From the NCBI GenBank assembly GCA_000381625.1, contig KB906767.1:2396629-2460628 (forward strand): a stretch of 64,000 nt of DNA. The letters are read 5' to 3'. Both the position numbers and the translations under genes were made by a program. The stretch's first letter is position 1; every line of letters begins with the position of its first letter. Positions 1 to 8,295 of the stretch are shown here, piece by piece. Under the pieces are notes generated by a model. That model worked only from the letters and a program-made list of their open reading frames with translations. It did not search any database and had not been told where the DNA came from. Source of the stretch: Bryobacterales bacterium KBS 96. GTDB taxonomy: Bacteria > Acidobacteriota > Terriglobia > Bryobacterales > Bryobacteraceae.

Positions 1-138
1 ATAGATTGCGGGAGCGCCGATATTGGGGAAAATGTCAGCGGGCATCCGCCGTATCGCGAGAAAGGCACAGAGAGCGACGGCTACCACCGCTATTAACGTC
101 GAGATCGGCCGCTTCAGTGCTGCTAGAACTAATCGCAT
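1..138 (-). CDS. RND efflux transporter permease, N-terminal fragment
   Basis: Only the first 46 codons are inside the window; the gene runs off the left edge. The ATG at 138 opens MRLVLAALKRPISTL, followed by a hydrophobic helix and then the RRMPADIFPNIGAP stretch. Basic start, one membrane helix, then a D-(I/V)-F-P-x-(I/V)-x-x-P motif is the usual beginning of AcrB/CusA-type inner-membrane RND pumps, which exchange protons for metals or drugs. It starts 11 bp after the TolC stop, so it is almost certainly co-transcribed with the outer-membrane partner. A periplasmic adaptor gene is not seen in the window and may lie further left. Substrate is unknown; the divergent heavy-metal-type two-component pair suggests metals or cationic compounds. 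Confidence 0.8.
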   Translation of the reverse strand, partial: MRLVLAALKRPISTLIAVVAVALCAFLAIRRMPADIFPNIGAPAIY

Positions 139-149
139 TCCATCCTCTT

Positions 150-1520
150 CTATTTAGCCGCCGCCAGAAACGGGGTCAGGTCGCCCTGCGCGGCTGCGAC
201 ACCTAGCAGTGCCCGCCAAATCCCAAGCTGCGCTAACGAGTTGTCGATCTCGGCTTGAGTCAGAAGGCGTTCCGCTTCAGCGACCTCGGCAATATTGCCG
301 AGCCCAGCTTTGTATCGTGCCGTGGCCTGCTGCTCAGTCGCGCGGGCCGCGGCGAGTTGAATCGGCGTGTTCTGGGCGATGCGGCGTGCCCCCTCCAGAA
401 CCGCTTTGGCCTTCAGGAGATTGCCATCGAGATCTTGCAGGGTTTGGCTGTATTTGGCCTCGGCGCTCTGCTCATTGTGAGCTTCGACTTGTTTTTTGGC
501 GCGAATCGAGAACCAATCAAAGGCGGGAAAGGTGACGGTTGCGCCCAAAGCCCAGTTCTGAATATTCGGGCCAAGGGCATTCGCTCCTCCAGCGGTTCGG
601 CCATCTGCCTGAACCCCTGTTCCGCGTGCGAAAGCAGCCCCTTCGAGAAAAAGCCGCGGGTAGTACGATCGGGCGAGCACTTTCTCACGGCTTTTGACCT
701 CCGAAATCGCAGCCTGTTGCACGATTGCTGCCGGATGCTGTGTAGGAGGCATTTCCGGAACGTTTGCCGGCACTTGTGCCAGCAGAGAATGGGACTCGAT
801 GGCCAGCGTGTCTGGAGACACGCCAAGCAGAGCGGCGAGAGCAGCATACGCCACATTGCGTGCTTGTTCCGCCTGAATCTGCTGCGTTCGCGCCAGAGCC
901 AGTTCTGCTTGAGCGCGAGACGCGTCGGCGCCCGGCCGCAGCTCGTTCTTTGCCAAAGTGCCGATCACTTGTTCCAAAACCTGGGCGCGCTCCACACCAG
1001 CTTTTGCGGCCACGACCATTTGTTCGGCCGCCGCAATCGTGAGAAATGCGTCAGCGGCCGTGCCAGCCACCTGCAGTTTCGTGACGCTCACTTCCGCATT
1101 GGCTCGGTCTCTCGTCGCCTTTGCCACATTGACGGAAGCGCGGCGCAGACCGAAATCGATGGGCTCCCAGGAAACGAGAGTGCCTACGGCTGAGCCCCAA
1201 ACGCTCTGGCCTGAGTTCGTGTCTAATACAGGACCCGTTATCGACGGAATCACGGATTGCGGAAACAATTGCCCAAACACGTTGTTGTGGGTTGCACGAT
1301 TTACCTGGCCAAGAAAATCCGCTCGTGGCAGATAACTTGTACGCGCCAGGTTAATTCCGGCAGCGGCAGCGGACATTTGTTCCATCGAGCTGCGAACCGC
1401 GGGATACTGATCCAACGCTCGTTGCACCGCTTGCGCCATGGTCAAAGCAGGTTGCTGCTGCGCGGCGGCAATGAGCTGCGTGCAGCAAAGCAAGAAAGAC
1501 ATACGTATTCGTCTATTCAC
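150..1520 (-). CDS. TolC family outer membrane efflux protein
   Basis: A 456-residue protein of normal size for the outer-membrane efflux (OEP) family. It starts with a basic segment and a hydrophobic signal-like stretch (MSFLLCCTQLIAAAQ), followed by TMAQAVQRALDQYPAVRSS, the typical first helix of an OEP repeat. Long Ala/Gln-rich amphipathic helices appear twice, as expected for the two internal repeats that build the trimeric alpha-beta barrel. The second repeat contains RYKAGLGNIAEVAEAERLL, matching the conserved Y-x-x-G helix. It would form the exit duct for the RND pump encoded immediately downstream. Family assignment is firm; substrate is not visible. Confidence 0.93.
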   Translation of the reverse strand: MNRRIRMSFLLCCTQLIAAAQQQPALTMAQAVQRALDQYPAVRSSMEQMSAAAAGINLARTSYLPRADFLGQVNRATHNNVFGQLFPQSVIPSITGPVLDTNSGQSVWGSAVGTLVSWEPIDFGLRRASVNVAKATRDRANAEVSVTKLQVAGTAADAFLTIAAAEQMVVAAKAGVERAQVLEQVIGTLAKNELRPGADASRAQAELALARTQQIQAEQARNVAYAALAALLGVSPDTLAIESHSLLAQVPANVPEMPPTQHPAAIVQQAAISEVKSREKVLARSYYPRLFLEGAAFARGTGVQADGRTAGGANALGPNIQNWALGATVTFPAFDWFSIRAKKQVEAHNEQSAEAKYSQTLQDLDGNLLKAKAVLEGARRIAQNTPIQLAAARATEQQATARYKAGLGNIAEVAEAERLLTQAEIDNSLAQLGIWRALLGVAAAQGDLTPFLAAAK

Positions 1521-1632
1521 GGCTCTATTCGATCTATTTGTTCTTCAACTTCGCTCAGCTTGCGCGGAATCACGGCAGCACCTGCTTACCGGCTAAATCC
1601 GCACACACAAGTCCCCCGGGTTGCCCTCGAAT

Positions 1633-2544
1633 TCAATGGGCCATCGCAGACTTGTGCTTCCCAAGTTGGTCCAGAGCCGCCTTAAAACCGGTGGCCAGTT
1701 TCTCGACAGGCCCGGTTCCCCAATAGTGCAGGAAGTAGATCGTAGGCTGTCCGGTCGTCATGTGATTGTGAATCGCCACAACATTCAGCCCGTTACTTCG
1801 AAGCGCTTTCAAGACCGGTGTAATCTCCTGTGAGAGCATAGCCACGTCCCCGGCCACTTCCGCATTCGCATCGCTACCAAAGAAGGCTGCCCACGTGTTG
1901 AGCCCCATTCGGGCGTCGATCTTCGCGCCCATTTCGGTAAGGTGCAGATCATCGCGGCCTACGGTGATCTTGTAAACTGGACCGCTCTGCTCGCCCTCGT
2001 GGCCGACAACGCTCACAATTTTCTTGGTGTCGATTTCACCGGCTGAAACGCCTCCATTCCCACCGGAGACAGTGCTCGTGTGCTGAGGCGATCCATGGCC
2101 AATCAGGTCGAGCGCCGGTTTCGCCTCGCGTGCGAGATCCGCCGCGCGGCCGTGACCGTGAACATGCATGTAAAACAGGCGCGGGCTCTCAAAGAAAAAG
2201 TGGTTGTGCAGCGCCGTGACTTCCAGTCCGTTATCAAGCAGTGCCGACATCACTGGATTCACTTCGTCTTCTTCGAGGACGAGATCGCCCATCATCACAT
2301 CCATCCCGCCATTGCCTTTCGTCATCGCAAGCCAACCTCCGAACCCGAAGGGGGTCGGGGTGGCAATCCCGTCAATAGTCACCTTTAGATCGTTGCGGGG
2401 AATATTGATCTTCAGAACGTTGCTTTTGTAATCACCTTTTTTGCCGAGCGTCTTCAGGACACTGGCATAGTCCGCCGGCATTTCCTGGGCGAAACCCACA
2501 GTTGCGGCCAGGATCAGAATCGCACCGAAGCTGCTCAGTTTCAT
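1633..2544 (-). CDS. DUF1259 domain secreted protein
   Basis: A 303-residue protein with a signal peptide (MKLSSFGAILILAATVGFAQ). Two homologous halves are visible. Each has a segment about an intrinsic magnitude (GGWLAMTKGNGGMDVMMGD and the later LNTWAAFFGSDANAEVAGD) followed by an ALHNHFFFESP or AIHNHMTTGQP block and a final YFLHYWG or FYMHVHG block. This duplicated His-rich pattern is characteristic of DUF1259 proteins. Their biochemical role is not established; the repeated HNH and HxHGHG residues suggest metal binding, which is inference. Its start overlaps the stop of the upstream DUF1080-like gene by 4 bp (ATGA), so the two are translationally coupled and exported together. Confidence 0.85.
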   Translation of the reverse strand: MKLSSFGAILILAATVGFAQEMPADYASVLKTLGKKGDYKSNVLKINIPRNDLKVTIDGIATPTPFGFGGWLAMTKGNGGMDVMMGDLVLEEDEVNPVMSALLDNGLEVTALHNHFFFESPRLFYMHVHGHGRAADLAREAKPALDLIGHGSPQHTSTVSGGNGGVSAGEIDTKKIVSVVGHEGEQSGPVYKITVGRDDLHLTEMGAKIDARMGLNTWAAFFGSDANAEVAGDVAMLSQEITPVLKALRSNGLNVVAIHNHMTTGQPTIYFLHYWGTGPVEKLATGFKAALDQLGKHKSAMAH

Positions 2545-3245
2545 AATTGCTCCTTGTTGTTTGCATGATGCGTTTTGTTCGTTTGAGAGGTTTTTTGCTC
2601 TCGAAACGTAAAGTCGTCGAAATAGGTAACGCTATCGGCTTTTGTCCAGAGGCCGATCTTGCCAGATTTTTGAAATGTCATGTCTTCGGCTTCGAACAGG
2701 CGCTCCTGGTTTAAGAAAACGGCGATTTTGGCGCCGCTGAACGACACTTTGAGCGTGTTCCAGCGTCCGCTCGGAATCGGGTGCTTTACTCCATACGACC
2801 GTGACGGCAGACCTTTCGGCGCAATTGACGCTCGAACGCCGTTTTCAACCTTGTACAGCACGACGTTGTTTTCGAGAGCGTTTGCGCGAACGATGTAGTA
2901 ATTGTTGGGGTCCTGGTACCGCCACACGATTCCGGCGGCCTGATCTACGGAGCCATCTACGGTCTTGAAAGCAACACTCAGTTCGCCATCCTGTAATAAT
3001 GCTCGGTTCCAAATCGCGAGTGGAAATCTGCCGGCGGGTCTATCGCGAGATAGTTGTGCCAGTACATTCGGCGGGCTGGGTGCCGATTCATCGCGAACGA
3101 TCTCCCAGCGCGGCGGAGGTCCTGCATGCGTCATGGCAGCCGTCCAATCTGCGGGGAGTTTGCCCGTAATGGCTTTGTCGAACGCAATCGACTCCGGCTG
3201 CGCCCTGATTGGCAACATCGTGATGAGCAGGAGGACAACCCGCAT
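2541..3245 (-). CDS. Secreted LamG/DUF1080-like protein
   Basis: A 234-residue exported protein (signal MRVVLLLITMLPIRAQ). The body contains motifs of the concanavalin-like jelly-roll fold used by DUF1080 proteins: an early LPADWTAAMTHAG, a central AAGIVWRYQDPNNYYIVRA, then RWNTLKVSFSGAKIAVFLN and a C-terminal KIGLWTKADSVTYFDDFTF strand. Such domains bind or hydrolyse sugars in some proteins, but no catalytic residues can be assigned here. It is the first gene of the leftward efflux operon and is coupled by a 4-bp overlap to the DUF1259 gene. The last ~15 residues are polar and probably disordered. Confidence 0.75.
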   Translation of the reverse strand: MRVVLLLITMLPIRAQPESIAFDKAITGKLPADWTAAMTHAGPPPRWEIVRDESAPSPPNVLAQLSRDRPAGRFPLAIWNRALLQDGELSVAFKTVDGSVDQAAGIVWRYQDPNNYYIVRANALENNVVLYKVENGVRASIAPKGLPSRSYGVKHPIPSGRWNTLKVSFSGAKIAVFLNQERLFEAEDMTFQKSGKIGLWTKADSVTYFDDFTFREQKTSQTNKTHHANNKEQL

Positions 3246-3279
3246 TCGATTACCGTTCCTGACCCACTGTGCGACATGA

Positions 3280-3328
3280 TTCTGAGGATTCGATGAGTAA
3301 GCGTGGGAAACTCATGAATTCTTCAGAA
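3280..3328. promoter_or_regulatory. Candidate operator between divergent efflux and two-component operons
   Basis: The 109-bp gap between the two divergent operons holds an imperfect inverted repeat: TTCTGAGGATTC at 3280-3291 and GAATTCTTCAGAA at 3316-3328. The second arm reversed reads TTCTGAAGAATTC. Position and symmetry fit a site bound by the adjacent OmpR-type regulator, controlling both directions. No convincing -35/-10 pair was assigned, so this is a candidate only. Confidence 0.35.
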
Positions 3329-3354
3329 AACAGGGTGATACTACAAAAGCAGAG

Positions 3355-4035
3355 ATGCGAATTCTCATCGTGGAGGACGACCAAAAACTCGCGCGCCAAC
3401 TCCAAAAAGGCTTGGCAGAACAAGGCCATACCGCCACATTGGCCTTCAACGGGCACGAGGGCCTACTTGCGGCCCAATGCGAGCCATTCGATGTGTTCGT
3501 CCTCGACGTCATGCTGCCCGGTATAGACGGCTTCTCATTGGTCCGCCGTCTGCGGGGAGCTGGGTCAGCTACACCAATTCTGCTGTTGACGGCCAGAGAC
3601 ACGGCCGAGGATATCGTAATGGGACTCGATGCCGGAGCCGACGACTATCTAAGCAAGCCCTTTTCTTTTAAGGTCCTTGTGGCCCGGCTGCGTGCGCTTT
3701 CCAGACGCAAGCAGGTGGAGCCGAATACACAATTGCACATAGCGGATCTTGTATTAGATCCGGAGAAGCATCATGTGAAACGGGCGGGGGTTTCGATAGC
3801 GCTCACGCCGAGGGAATTTGAATTTCTGGAACTGCTGGTGAGGAATTCCGGGCGCGTACTCACAAGAAATCGCCTCATTGAAGCCGTATGGGGCAATGAG
3901 CGAGATGTCGAAAACAATACAGTCGACGTTTTCATTCGCCAGTTACGGACGAAGCTTGAGCCGCGTGGAACGTCTAAACTCATCCACACAATCCGCGGGA
4001 TTGGATATACACTCCGCGAGGAAGAGCCGGCTTGA
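3355..4035 (+). CDS. OmpR-family response regulator (heavy-metal type)
   Basis: A 226-residue two-domain regulator. The receiver domain carries the acidic pair ED8-D9, the phospho-acceptor Asp51 in VLDVMLPGIDGF, Thr79 and Lys101 in LSKPF. The C-terminal winged helix contains LTPREFEFLELLVRN and ends with TIRGIGYTLR, the hallmark of the OmpR/PhoB class. It resembles CusR/CopR/IrlR regulators paired with heavy-metal sensor kinases. Its gene overlaps the kinase start, so the two are made together. It probably controls the divergent efflux operon through the palindrome just upstream. Confidence 0.93.
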   Translation: MRILIVEDDQKLARQLQKGLAEQGHTATLAFNGHEGLLAAQCEPFDVFVLDVMLPGIDGFSLVRRLRGAGSATPILLLTARDTAEDIVMGLDAGADDYLSKPFSFKVLVARLRALSRRKQVEPNTQLHIADLVLDPEKHHVKRAGVSIALTPREFEFLELLVRNSGRVLTRNRLIEAVWGNERDVENNTVDVFIRQLRTKLEPRGTSKLIHTIRGIGYTLREEEPA

Positions 4036-5450
4036 GAAGGCATTCCATCGGATTCCGGCTTGCTGCCTGGTATTCCATCGTATTTGCCGGCGGCCTGGCT
4101 ATTTTTAGCCTGGCAGTCTGGTTCGGCATGCGAGCCGCCGTGTATCACGCGATCGATGATGAGCTTCGGGACCGCGTACAAGGCGTTCGGACATTCATGG
4201 ATCGTCAGATTTCAGCATTGTCGATTCCGGAGATCCGGGACGAATTTCGTGAGCACTCCGTTCTCGGACCGGGTGGCGACCTGTTCCAAGTTTGTGACGC
4301 ACAGGGGCAGTGGTTGTATCGATCCGTACCGCTCGAAAGCAACAACGTGCCGATCGAAAAGCCATCTGATCTAGACCGGCCAACGCTCGTGACGACTCAA
4401 GTCGCAGGCCGCCCGCTTCGCTTCTATTCCGAACGAATTGTGGTCAACGGTCAACCATACACGGTGCAAGTAGCAACTCCGATGCACGAGGCGTTTGAAG
4501 CCATCGAGGCATTCGGCATCATTCTGGTCCTGGCGGTACCGGTGTTGCTCATCGCTGCTAGCGCGGGAGGTTATTGGATCAGCAGACGCGCGCTCGATCC
4601 GGTGGATGAGATCTCTCGGGCTGCACAGCGGATCAGCATTGAGAATTTGGCGGACCGGCTACACGTACCTAAAACGGGAGACCAGCTTCAGCGGCTCACG
4701 GAAACGCTCAACCAGATGTTCTCTCGACTTGAGGCGTCGGTACGGAGAATGAAGCAATTCACGGCAGACGCATCGCACGAACTTCGCGCCCCGATTGCTC
4801 TGATTCGCACCACTGCTGAAGTCGCAGTCCAGAGGAGGAGCCGGCAAGCCGCCGAATATCTGGAGGCATTGGACGACATTCTGGAGGAATCCGAGCGGAC
4901 ATCACAAGTAGTAGACAGTCTGATGCTCCTGGCGCGCGCGGATGCAGGCAAGGAGGTTCTCGAACGCGGGCTGGTGGATGCCTGCTCGATATCCCGCGCA
5001 GCCGCCGAACAAGGAGAGAAGCTGGCCCGAATCAGGGAACTCGCCTTTTCTGCTTCGATTCCCGACGAGCCCGTGTGGATTCATGCCGATGCCGAGGCGC
5101 TCCGTCGCGCGCTTCTCATTCTGATCGATAATGCCGCCAAGTACACTCCCGAGCGAGGGATGGTGCGATTCGATCTATCCGCGAACGACGGATTTGCACG
5201 ATTCAGCGTTACAGATACCGGGATCGGCATCGCACCGACTGATCTCCCGCACATTTTTGACCGCTTCTGGAGAGCAGATAAGGCTCGTTCTCGTTCACAA
5301 GGAGGAGCGGGCCTCGGTCTCTCTATCGCGAAATGGATTACCGAAAGCCACGCCGGGTCAATCACGGTAGAGAGTGAGGCCGGCAAAGGGTCCATTTTCT
5401 CTATGCGCGTACCTTTGGAGAAACAATGCTGGAGTTGGCCCTGCACTTAA
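4032..5450 (+). CDS. Heavy-metal-type sensor histidine kinase
   Basis: A 472-residue membrane kinase. The chosen start is the TTG at 4032, overlapping the regulator stop (TTGA) and giving MRRHSIGFRLAAWYSIVFAGG, the standard opening of CusS/IrlS kinases. Two membrane helices (about residues 10-32 and 155-180) bracket a periplasmic sensor domain. A HAMP segment (RRALDPVDEISRAAQRIS) follows. His249 in the H-box ASHELRAPIALIR is the phosphorylation site. N (LIDNAAKYTP), G1 (DTGIGI), F (HIFDRFWRAD) and G2 (GGAGLGLSIAKW) boxes are present. The acetyl-free metal or toxicant signal is unknown. Confidence 0.93.
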   Translation: MRRHSIGFRLAAWYSIVFAGGLAIFSLAVWFGMRAAVYHAIDDELRDRVQGVRTFMDRQISALSIPEIRDEFREHSVLGPGGDLFQVCDAQGQWLYRSVPLESNNVPIEKPSDLDRPTLVTTQVAGRPLRFYSERIVVNGQPYTVQVATPMHEAFEAIEAFGIILVLAVPVLLIAASAGGYWISRRALDPVDEISRAAQRISIENLADRLHVPKTGDQLQRLTETLNQMFSRLEASVRRMKQFTADASHELRAPIALIRTTAEVAVQRRSRQAAEYLEALDDILEESERTSQVVDSLMLLARADAGKEVLERGLVDACSISRAAAEQGEKLARIRELAFSASIPDEPVWIHADAEALRRALLILIDNAAKYTPERGMVRFDLSANDGFARFSVTDTGIGIAPTDLPHIFDRFWRADKARSRSQGGAGLGLSIAKWITESHAGSITVESEAGKGSIFSMRVPLEKQCWSWPCT

Positions 5451-5624
5451 GCACGGCTGCTACGAAACCGGCCTGGCGGCTCACTCCTCTGCATTATTTC
5501 TTCTCAATCTATTTGCGGTCCTGCTTGCTCCCGCGATTGCTTCGGCGCAAACGGCTTCCCTGCGCGGTCAAGTCGTGGATCAGAGTGGAGCCGTGATACC
5601 AGAGGCTAGTGTCACCCTCACGGC
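5374..5624 (+). pseudogene. 5' fragment of a TonB-dependent, CarboxypepD-reg-like receptor
   Basis: In one frame, a signal-peptide-like segment (ALFLLNLFAVLLAPAIASAQ) is followed by LRGQVVDQSGAVIPEASVTLT, the start of the carboxypeptidase-regulatory domain found at the N terminus of large Acidobacterial TonB/oar-type outer-membrane receptors. The frame is cut at 5624 by an insertion sequence, and no continuation is found on the other side of that element. The only in-frame start seen is a GTG inside the end of the kinase gene, so the true start is uncertain; the clearly receptor-like part begins near 5450. Confidence 0.6.
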
Positions 5625-6850
5625 TGTGCTCCGCAGAAAGTCCATCCGAGGCTCACGCCGCCACTTTTTCAAGCCAATACTCATGGTGGAGTCCTCCGAG
5701 AATGGCAGCACTTCGAACCGCGTGGTCCGCAGGAATATGATGGCGATGAGCGCTCTCCTGCGCAGGAAGACGTAAGGCCGCAGGTATTCCCGGGCCAAGA
5801 CTCATGTGCGGCCTCGCATGGTTGAAATGCGCGATCCAAGCCTTCAGGACAAACTTGAGATGACTCTCATTGAACGGAATCAGCAAGTCCAGGCATTCGC
5901 GGCGCAAGGTCCCGCCGAAACGCTCGCACAATGAATTCGCCTTCGGTGCCTGCACCGGTGTTCGCAACACCCGTACTCCCATGGCGGTTACCTCTTTGTC
6001 CAGTCCCTTGGAGAAAATGCTGTCCCGGTCGTGAATGAGGAATCGATATGCATGGTCGCCCGGGAGCGCCTCCCGAAACTGTTGCAAGGTCCATTCCGCC
6101 GTCGGGTGGGCGGTCACGTTGTGATGGAGAATTCTACGGGTGCCCAGTTCCATGATCACGAATACGTAAAGCGTGCGGAACGTGGCAGTGACCACAACGA
6201 AGAAGTCGCACGCCGCGATCACCTGGGCATGGTTATGGATGAAGGTCAGCCAACGCTGCTTCGGATCGGGTGTGCGAACCGGATGACCGCTCTGCACGTA
6301 CTTTCCCACAGTGCGGGGCGATACTCGAATGCCGAGTTTCAGCTTTAATTCGTTGGCGATGCGTTCCTCGCCCCAAGTCGGATTCGCGACGGCCATCTGT
6401 CGGATCAACTGCTGAAGGTCCCTGGGCAAACGCGGACGCCCACTGGGTTTCGACTTCCACCGCCAGAACAGCCGGAATCCCTTGCGGTGCCAACGAATGA
6501 GCGTGTCCGGCTTTACATGGACCAACGCGTCGCGCCATTGGAACATCCGGCTCAGGGTTGCCATCATCCAGCGCGTGGAATCGTCAGCGCGTCGTGGCCT
6601 GACCTTGCGCTCCTGGAAGAGCGCCAGTTGCTTCCGAAGAAACAGATTTTCCGCGGCGAGCGAACGGCGGCAATGTGCCGCAAGAACAGCCAGTCGGACC
6701 AGGTCAAAGACGACCAACGACACAGTCCGCACACAGTGTCCCGCGGCGCGGAAGAAGATCAACGAGGCCGGCATCAACGCTCAGGATGCCATGTTACGGC
6801 ACGTTTACTGGGATGCGATCTGTGTCCGGAAGCAGTTTTTGCGGACCACA
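5625..6850 (-). mobile_element. rve-type insertion sequence, copy 1
   Basis: A 1226-bp element with one transposase gene. Its left end reads TGTGCTCCGCAGAAAGT and its right end, read inward, TGTGGTCCGCAAAAACT, giving imperfect terminal inverted repeats that start TGTG and end CACA, typical of IS3/IS481-like elements. A second copy at 31376-32600 is almost identical, one base shorter. No target-site duplication is visible around either copy, and copy 1 truncates a TonB receptor whose remainder is missing. This points to deletion or recombination after insertion. Confidence 0.85.
5653..6777 (-). CDS. Integrase-core (rve) transposase, copy 1
   Basis: A 374-residue single-frame transposase. An N-terminal hydrophobic/basic segment and a helix-turn-helix region (RPRLPRDLQQLIRQMAV then WGEERIANELKLKLGIRVS) precede a DDE catalytic core: ACDFFVVV supplies the first Asp, HDRDSIF the second, and NSLCERFGGTLRREC the Glu. 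It cuts and joins the TGTG...CACA ends. It differs from copy 2 at only two positions noticed (Cys/Ser near residue 36 and Ala/Thr near residue 331). Assignment to IS481 versus a single-ORF IS3 relative is not settled from sequence alone. Confidence 0.9.
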   Translation of the reverse strand: MMPASLIFFRAAGHCVRTVSLVVFDLVRLAVLAAHCRRSLAAENLFLRKQLALFQERKVRPRRADDSTRWMMATLSRMFQWRDALVHVKPDTLIRWHRKGFRLFWRWKSKPSGRPRLPRDLQQLIRQMAVANPTWGEERIANELKLKLGIRVSPRTVGKYVQSGHPVRTPDPKQRWLTFIHNHAQVIAACDFFVVVTATFRTLYVFVIMELGTRRILHHNVTAHPTAEWTLQQFREALPGDHAYRFLIHDRDSIFSKGLDKEVTAMGVRVLRTPVQAPKANSLCERFGGTLRRECLDLLIPFNESHLKFVLKAWIAHFNHARPHMSLGPGIPAALRLPAQESAHRHHIPADHAVRSAAILGGLHHEYWLEKVAA

Positions 6851-6915
6851 ACAGCCAATTCTAAACTCCGTTATGGCTTCGTCTTGCGTCTACTGATTGA
6901 TGCAGGGTTTGTGCG

Positions 6916-7770
6916 CTACGAGTCCGATTCGTCAGCTTCGTGCTGGTGACGAAACCACGGTTCTCCTGGTTTGGCGCGCTCTGCCCACCAGCCCAACGGT
7001 AGATCGGCAAGTTCTTTGAGATTAGGGTCTGCATCTACTGGATGATGGAAGCAAGATAAAACAGGCTTTCCGTCTCCTGCCATGCTTTCCCCCAGAAACT
7101 GCCAGGCACCATCCTCGAGATCATGTGAAACGTATGTGATCGGCTCGATGCCGGAGTGAACGGCTTCTGACAGGAACACTCGTGTGTGCGGTGGGTCGGG
7201 AAATTTCCAGTCGAAGAGACTGCTGGCTGGGTCGGTCGAAGCCCAGAAGTCTTTTTCGACGTCGGTCGACGATGCATTTGGCTGCAGAAGCGGTTGCTGA
7301 AAAGCAACATCGAAGCCCGGCTCTTCAGGGAAACGATTCTCTCGGTCAGGGTAGACTGCCTGCAGAACCGGGAAATAAGCGCCTTCGTAGTACCAGAGCG
7401 CCCAGCCCATCAGGTGCTTCACCCACTTTGGATCCACCAGACGGAATTCACACTCCACTTCGCCCACCATGTTACGGTGACGTCCCGCGGCTAAGTCGAT
7501 TCCGTTGCGCAACCGGTTAGCCGCCTCGTTAAGAAGGAAATGAGCTGTATTCTCGTAGAGCCCGACCGCGATCACTTCGGGCTTTCCGCAAGTGTCGTAC
7601 ACGCCAAGCGTATACGACCACCCCGGACCTGCGCCGTTCTGTTTGACCTGGACCACCTCGCAGCCGAACGTTTCGATATTGGCGATCGTCCGCTCGTCCT
7701 TCTCGCTTAGCTGCCCTGCACGAAAGCGCTGAGTGCGTTCTGTTTGAAATTTGGGATTTGATGTCGTCAA
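6916..7770 (-). CDS. DUF4262 domain protein
   Basis: A 284-residue soluble protein. After a short polar leader, the segment NIETFGCEVVQV...GPGWSYTLGVYDTCGKPEVIAVGL matches the N-terminal signature of DUF4262 proteins, which are widespread and of unknown function. The C-terminal part ends with ADLPLGWWAERAKPGEPWFR, also typical of the family. It carries no signal peptide or membrane helix. It lies 65 bp from the IS copy on one side and is followed by the zinc-ribbon and ArdC genes, but its promoter relations are unclear. Confidence 0.8.
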   Translation of the reverse strand: MTTSNPKFQTERTQRFRAGQLSEKDERTIANIETFGCEVVQVKQNGAGPGWSYTLGVYDTCGKPEVIAVGLYENTAHFLLNEAANRLRNGIDLAAGRHRNMVGEVECEFRLVDPKWVKHLMGWALWYYEGAYFPVLQAVYPDRENRFPEEPGFDVAFQQPLLQPNASSTDVEKDFWASTDPASSLFDWKFPDPPHTRVFLSEAVHSGIEPITYVSHDLEDGAWQFLGESMAGDGKPVLSCFHHPVDADPNLKELADLPLGWWAERAKPGEPWFRHQHEADESDS

Positions 7771-7892
7771 ATCGATACTCTCTCATCGCAAGATAACGTG
7801 AGGAGGATCAGTCTGTCATGCGGTGAGTGGATCCGAAATATGCAGACTGAACTTTCCGGTCCGCCGACCCTTGCCGGATAGTTTCGCTTGGA

Positions 7893-8135
7893 TCAGAATG
7901 TGAGCGCGCGCCGGAAGGGAAAGCTCTCGTCGCAGGGAAAGGGGCAGAGTGTAGAGCACGTACCGGTACCTCTTCCAGGCCTGCGGCCTATTGCAGGCTT
8001 GTCTTCGGGCTCAGAATCACGGCCCCCGTCAAATACGATGAGCCGGTGACAATCCGGACAGACGCACTCGCGTGTTGGGCTTTTGAGGTGATGGCCGCAA
8101 AGGCAGTCGGCAATGAAAACGGATTGCTTTAACAT
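7893..8135 (-). CDS. Small zinc-ribbon-like protein
   Basis: An 80-residue protein beginning MLKQSVFIADCLCGHHL, with CxC at the start and CVCPDCHR about 15 residues later, so a compact four-cysteine zinc knuckle is likely. The layout S-V-(F/Y)-x-x-(D/E)-C-L-C-G...C-P-x-C-x-R-x-x-V is shared with the small protein at 62639-62830 beside the relaxase. The last ~30 residues look unstructured. It sits just downstream of ardC. Function is unknown; DNA or protein binding in a mobile element is a guess. Confidence 0.55.
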   Translation of the reverse strand: MLKQSVFIADCLCGHHLKSPTRECVCPDCHRLIVFDGGRDSEPEDKPAIGRRPGRGTGTCSTLCPFPCDESFPFRRALTF

Positions 8136-8295
8136 GGCGAAATTCTCCAGTCGTTTGAAATGGTGGCACTATTTGCCCCTATCTGACTGAGGCATTGAAA
8201 AAGAGGAAAGCCGGGCGCCGGTCCAAATTTAAATTCCGACCACCAGACCGTGAGATCCGGGAGAGCGAGCCGCCTCGCCCTCCCGCGCGAGCAGG

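Noticed and set aside
255-1193. Plus-strand open frame of 312 codons
   Set aside because: Antisense to the TolC-family gene, no recognisable domain.
5600-6870. Target-site duplication around the rve-type IS copies
   Set aside because: Bases next to TGTG...CACA do not match across either copy, nor across the outer ends of the pair.
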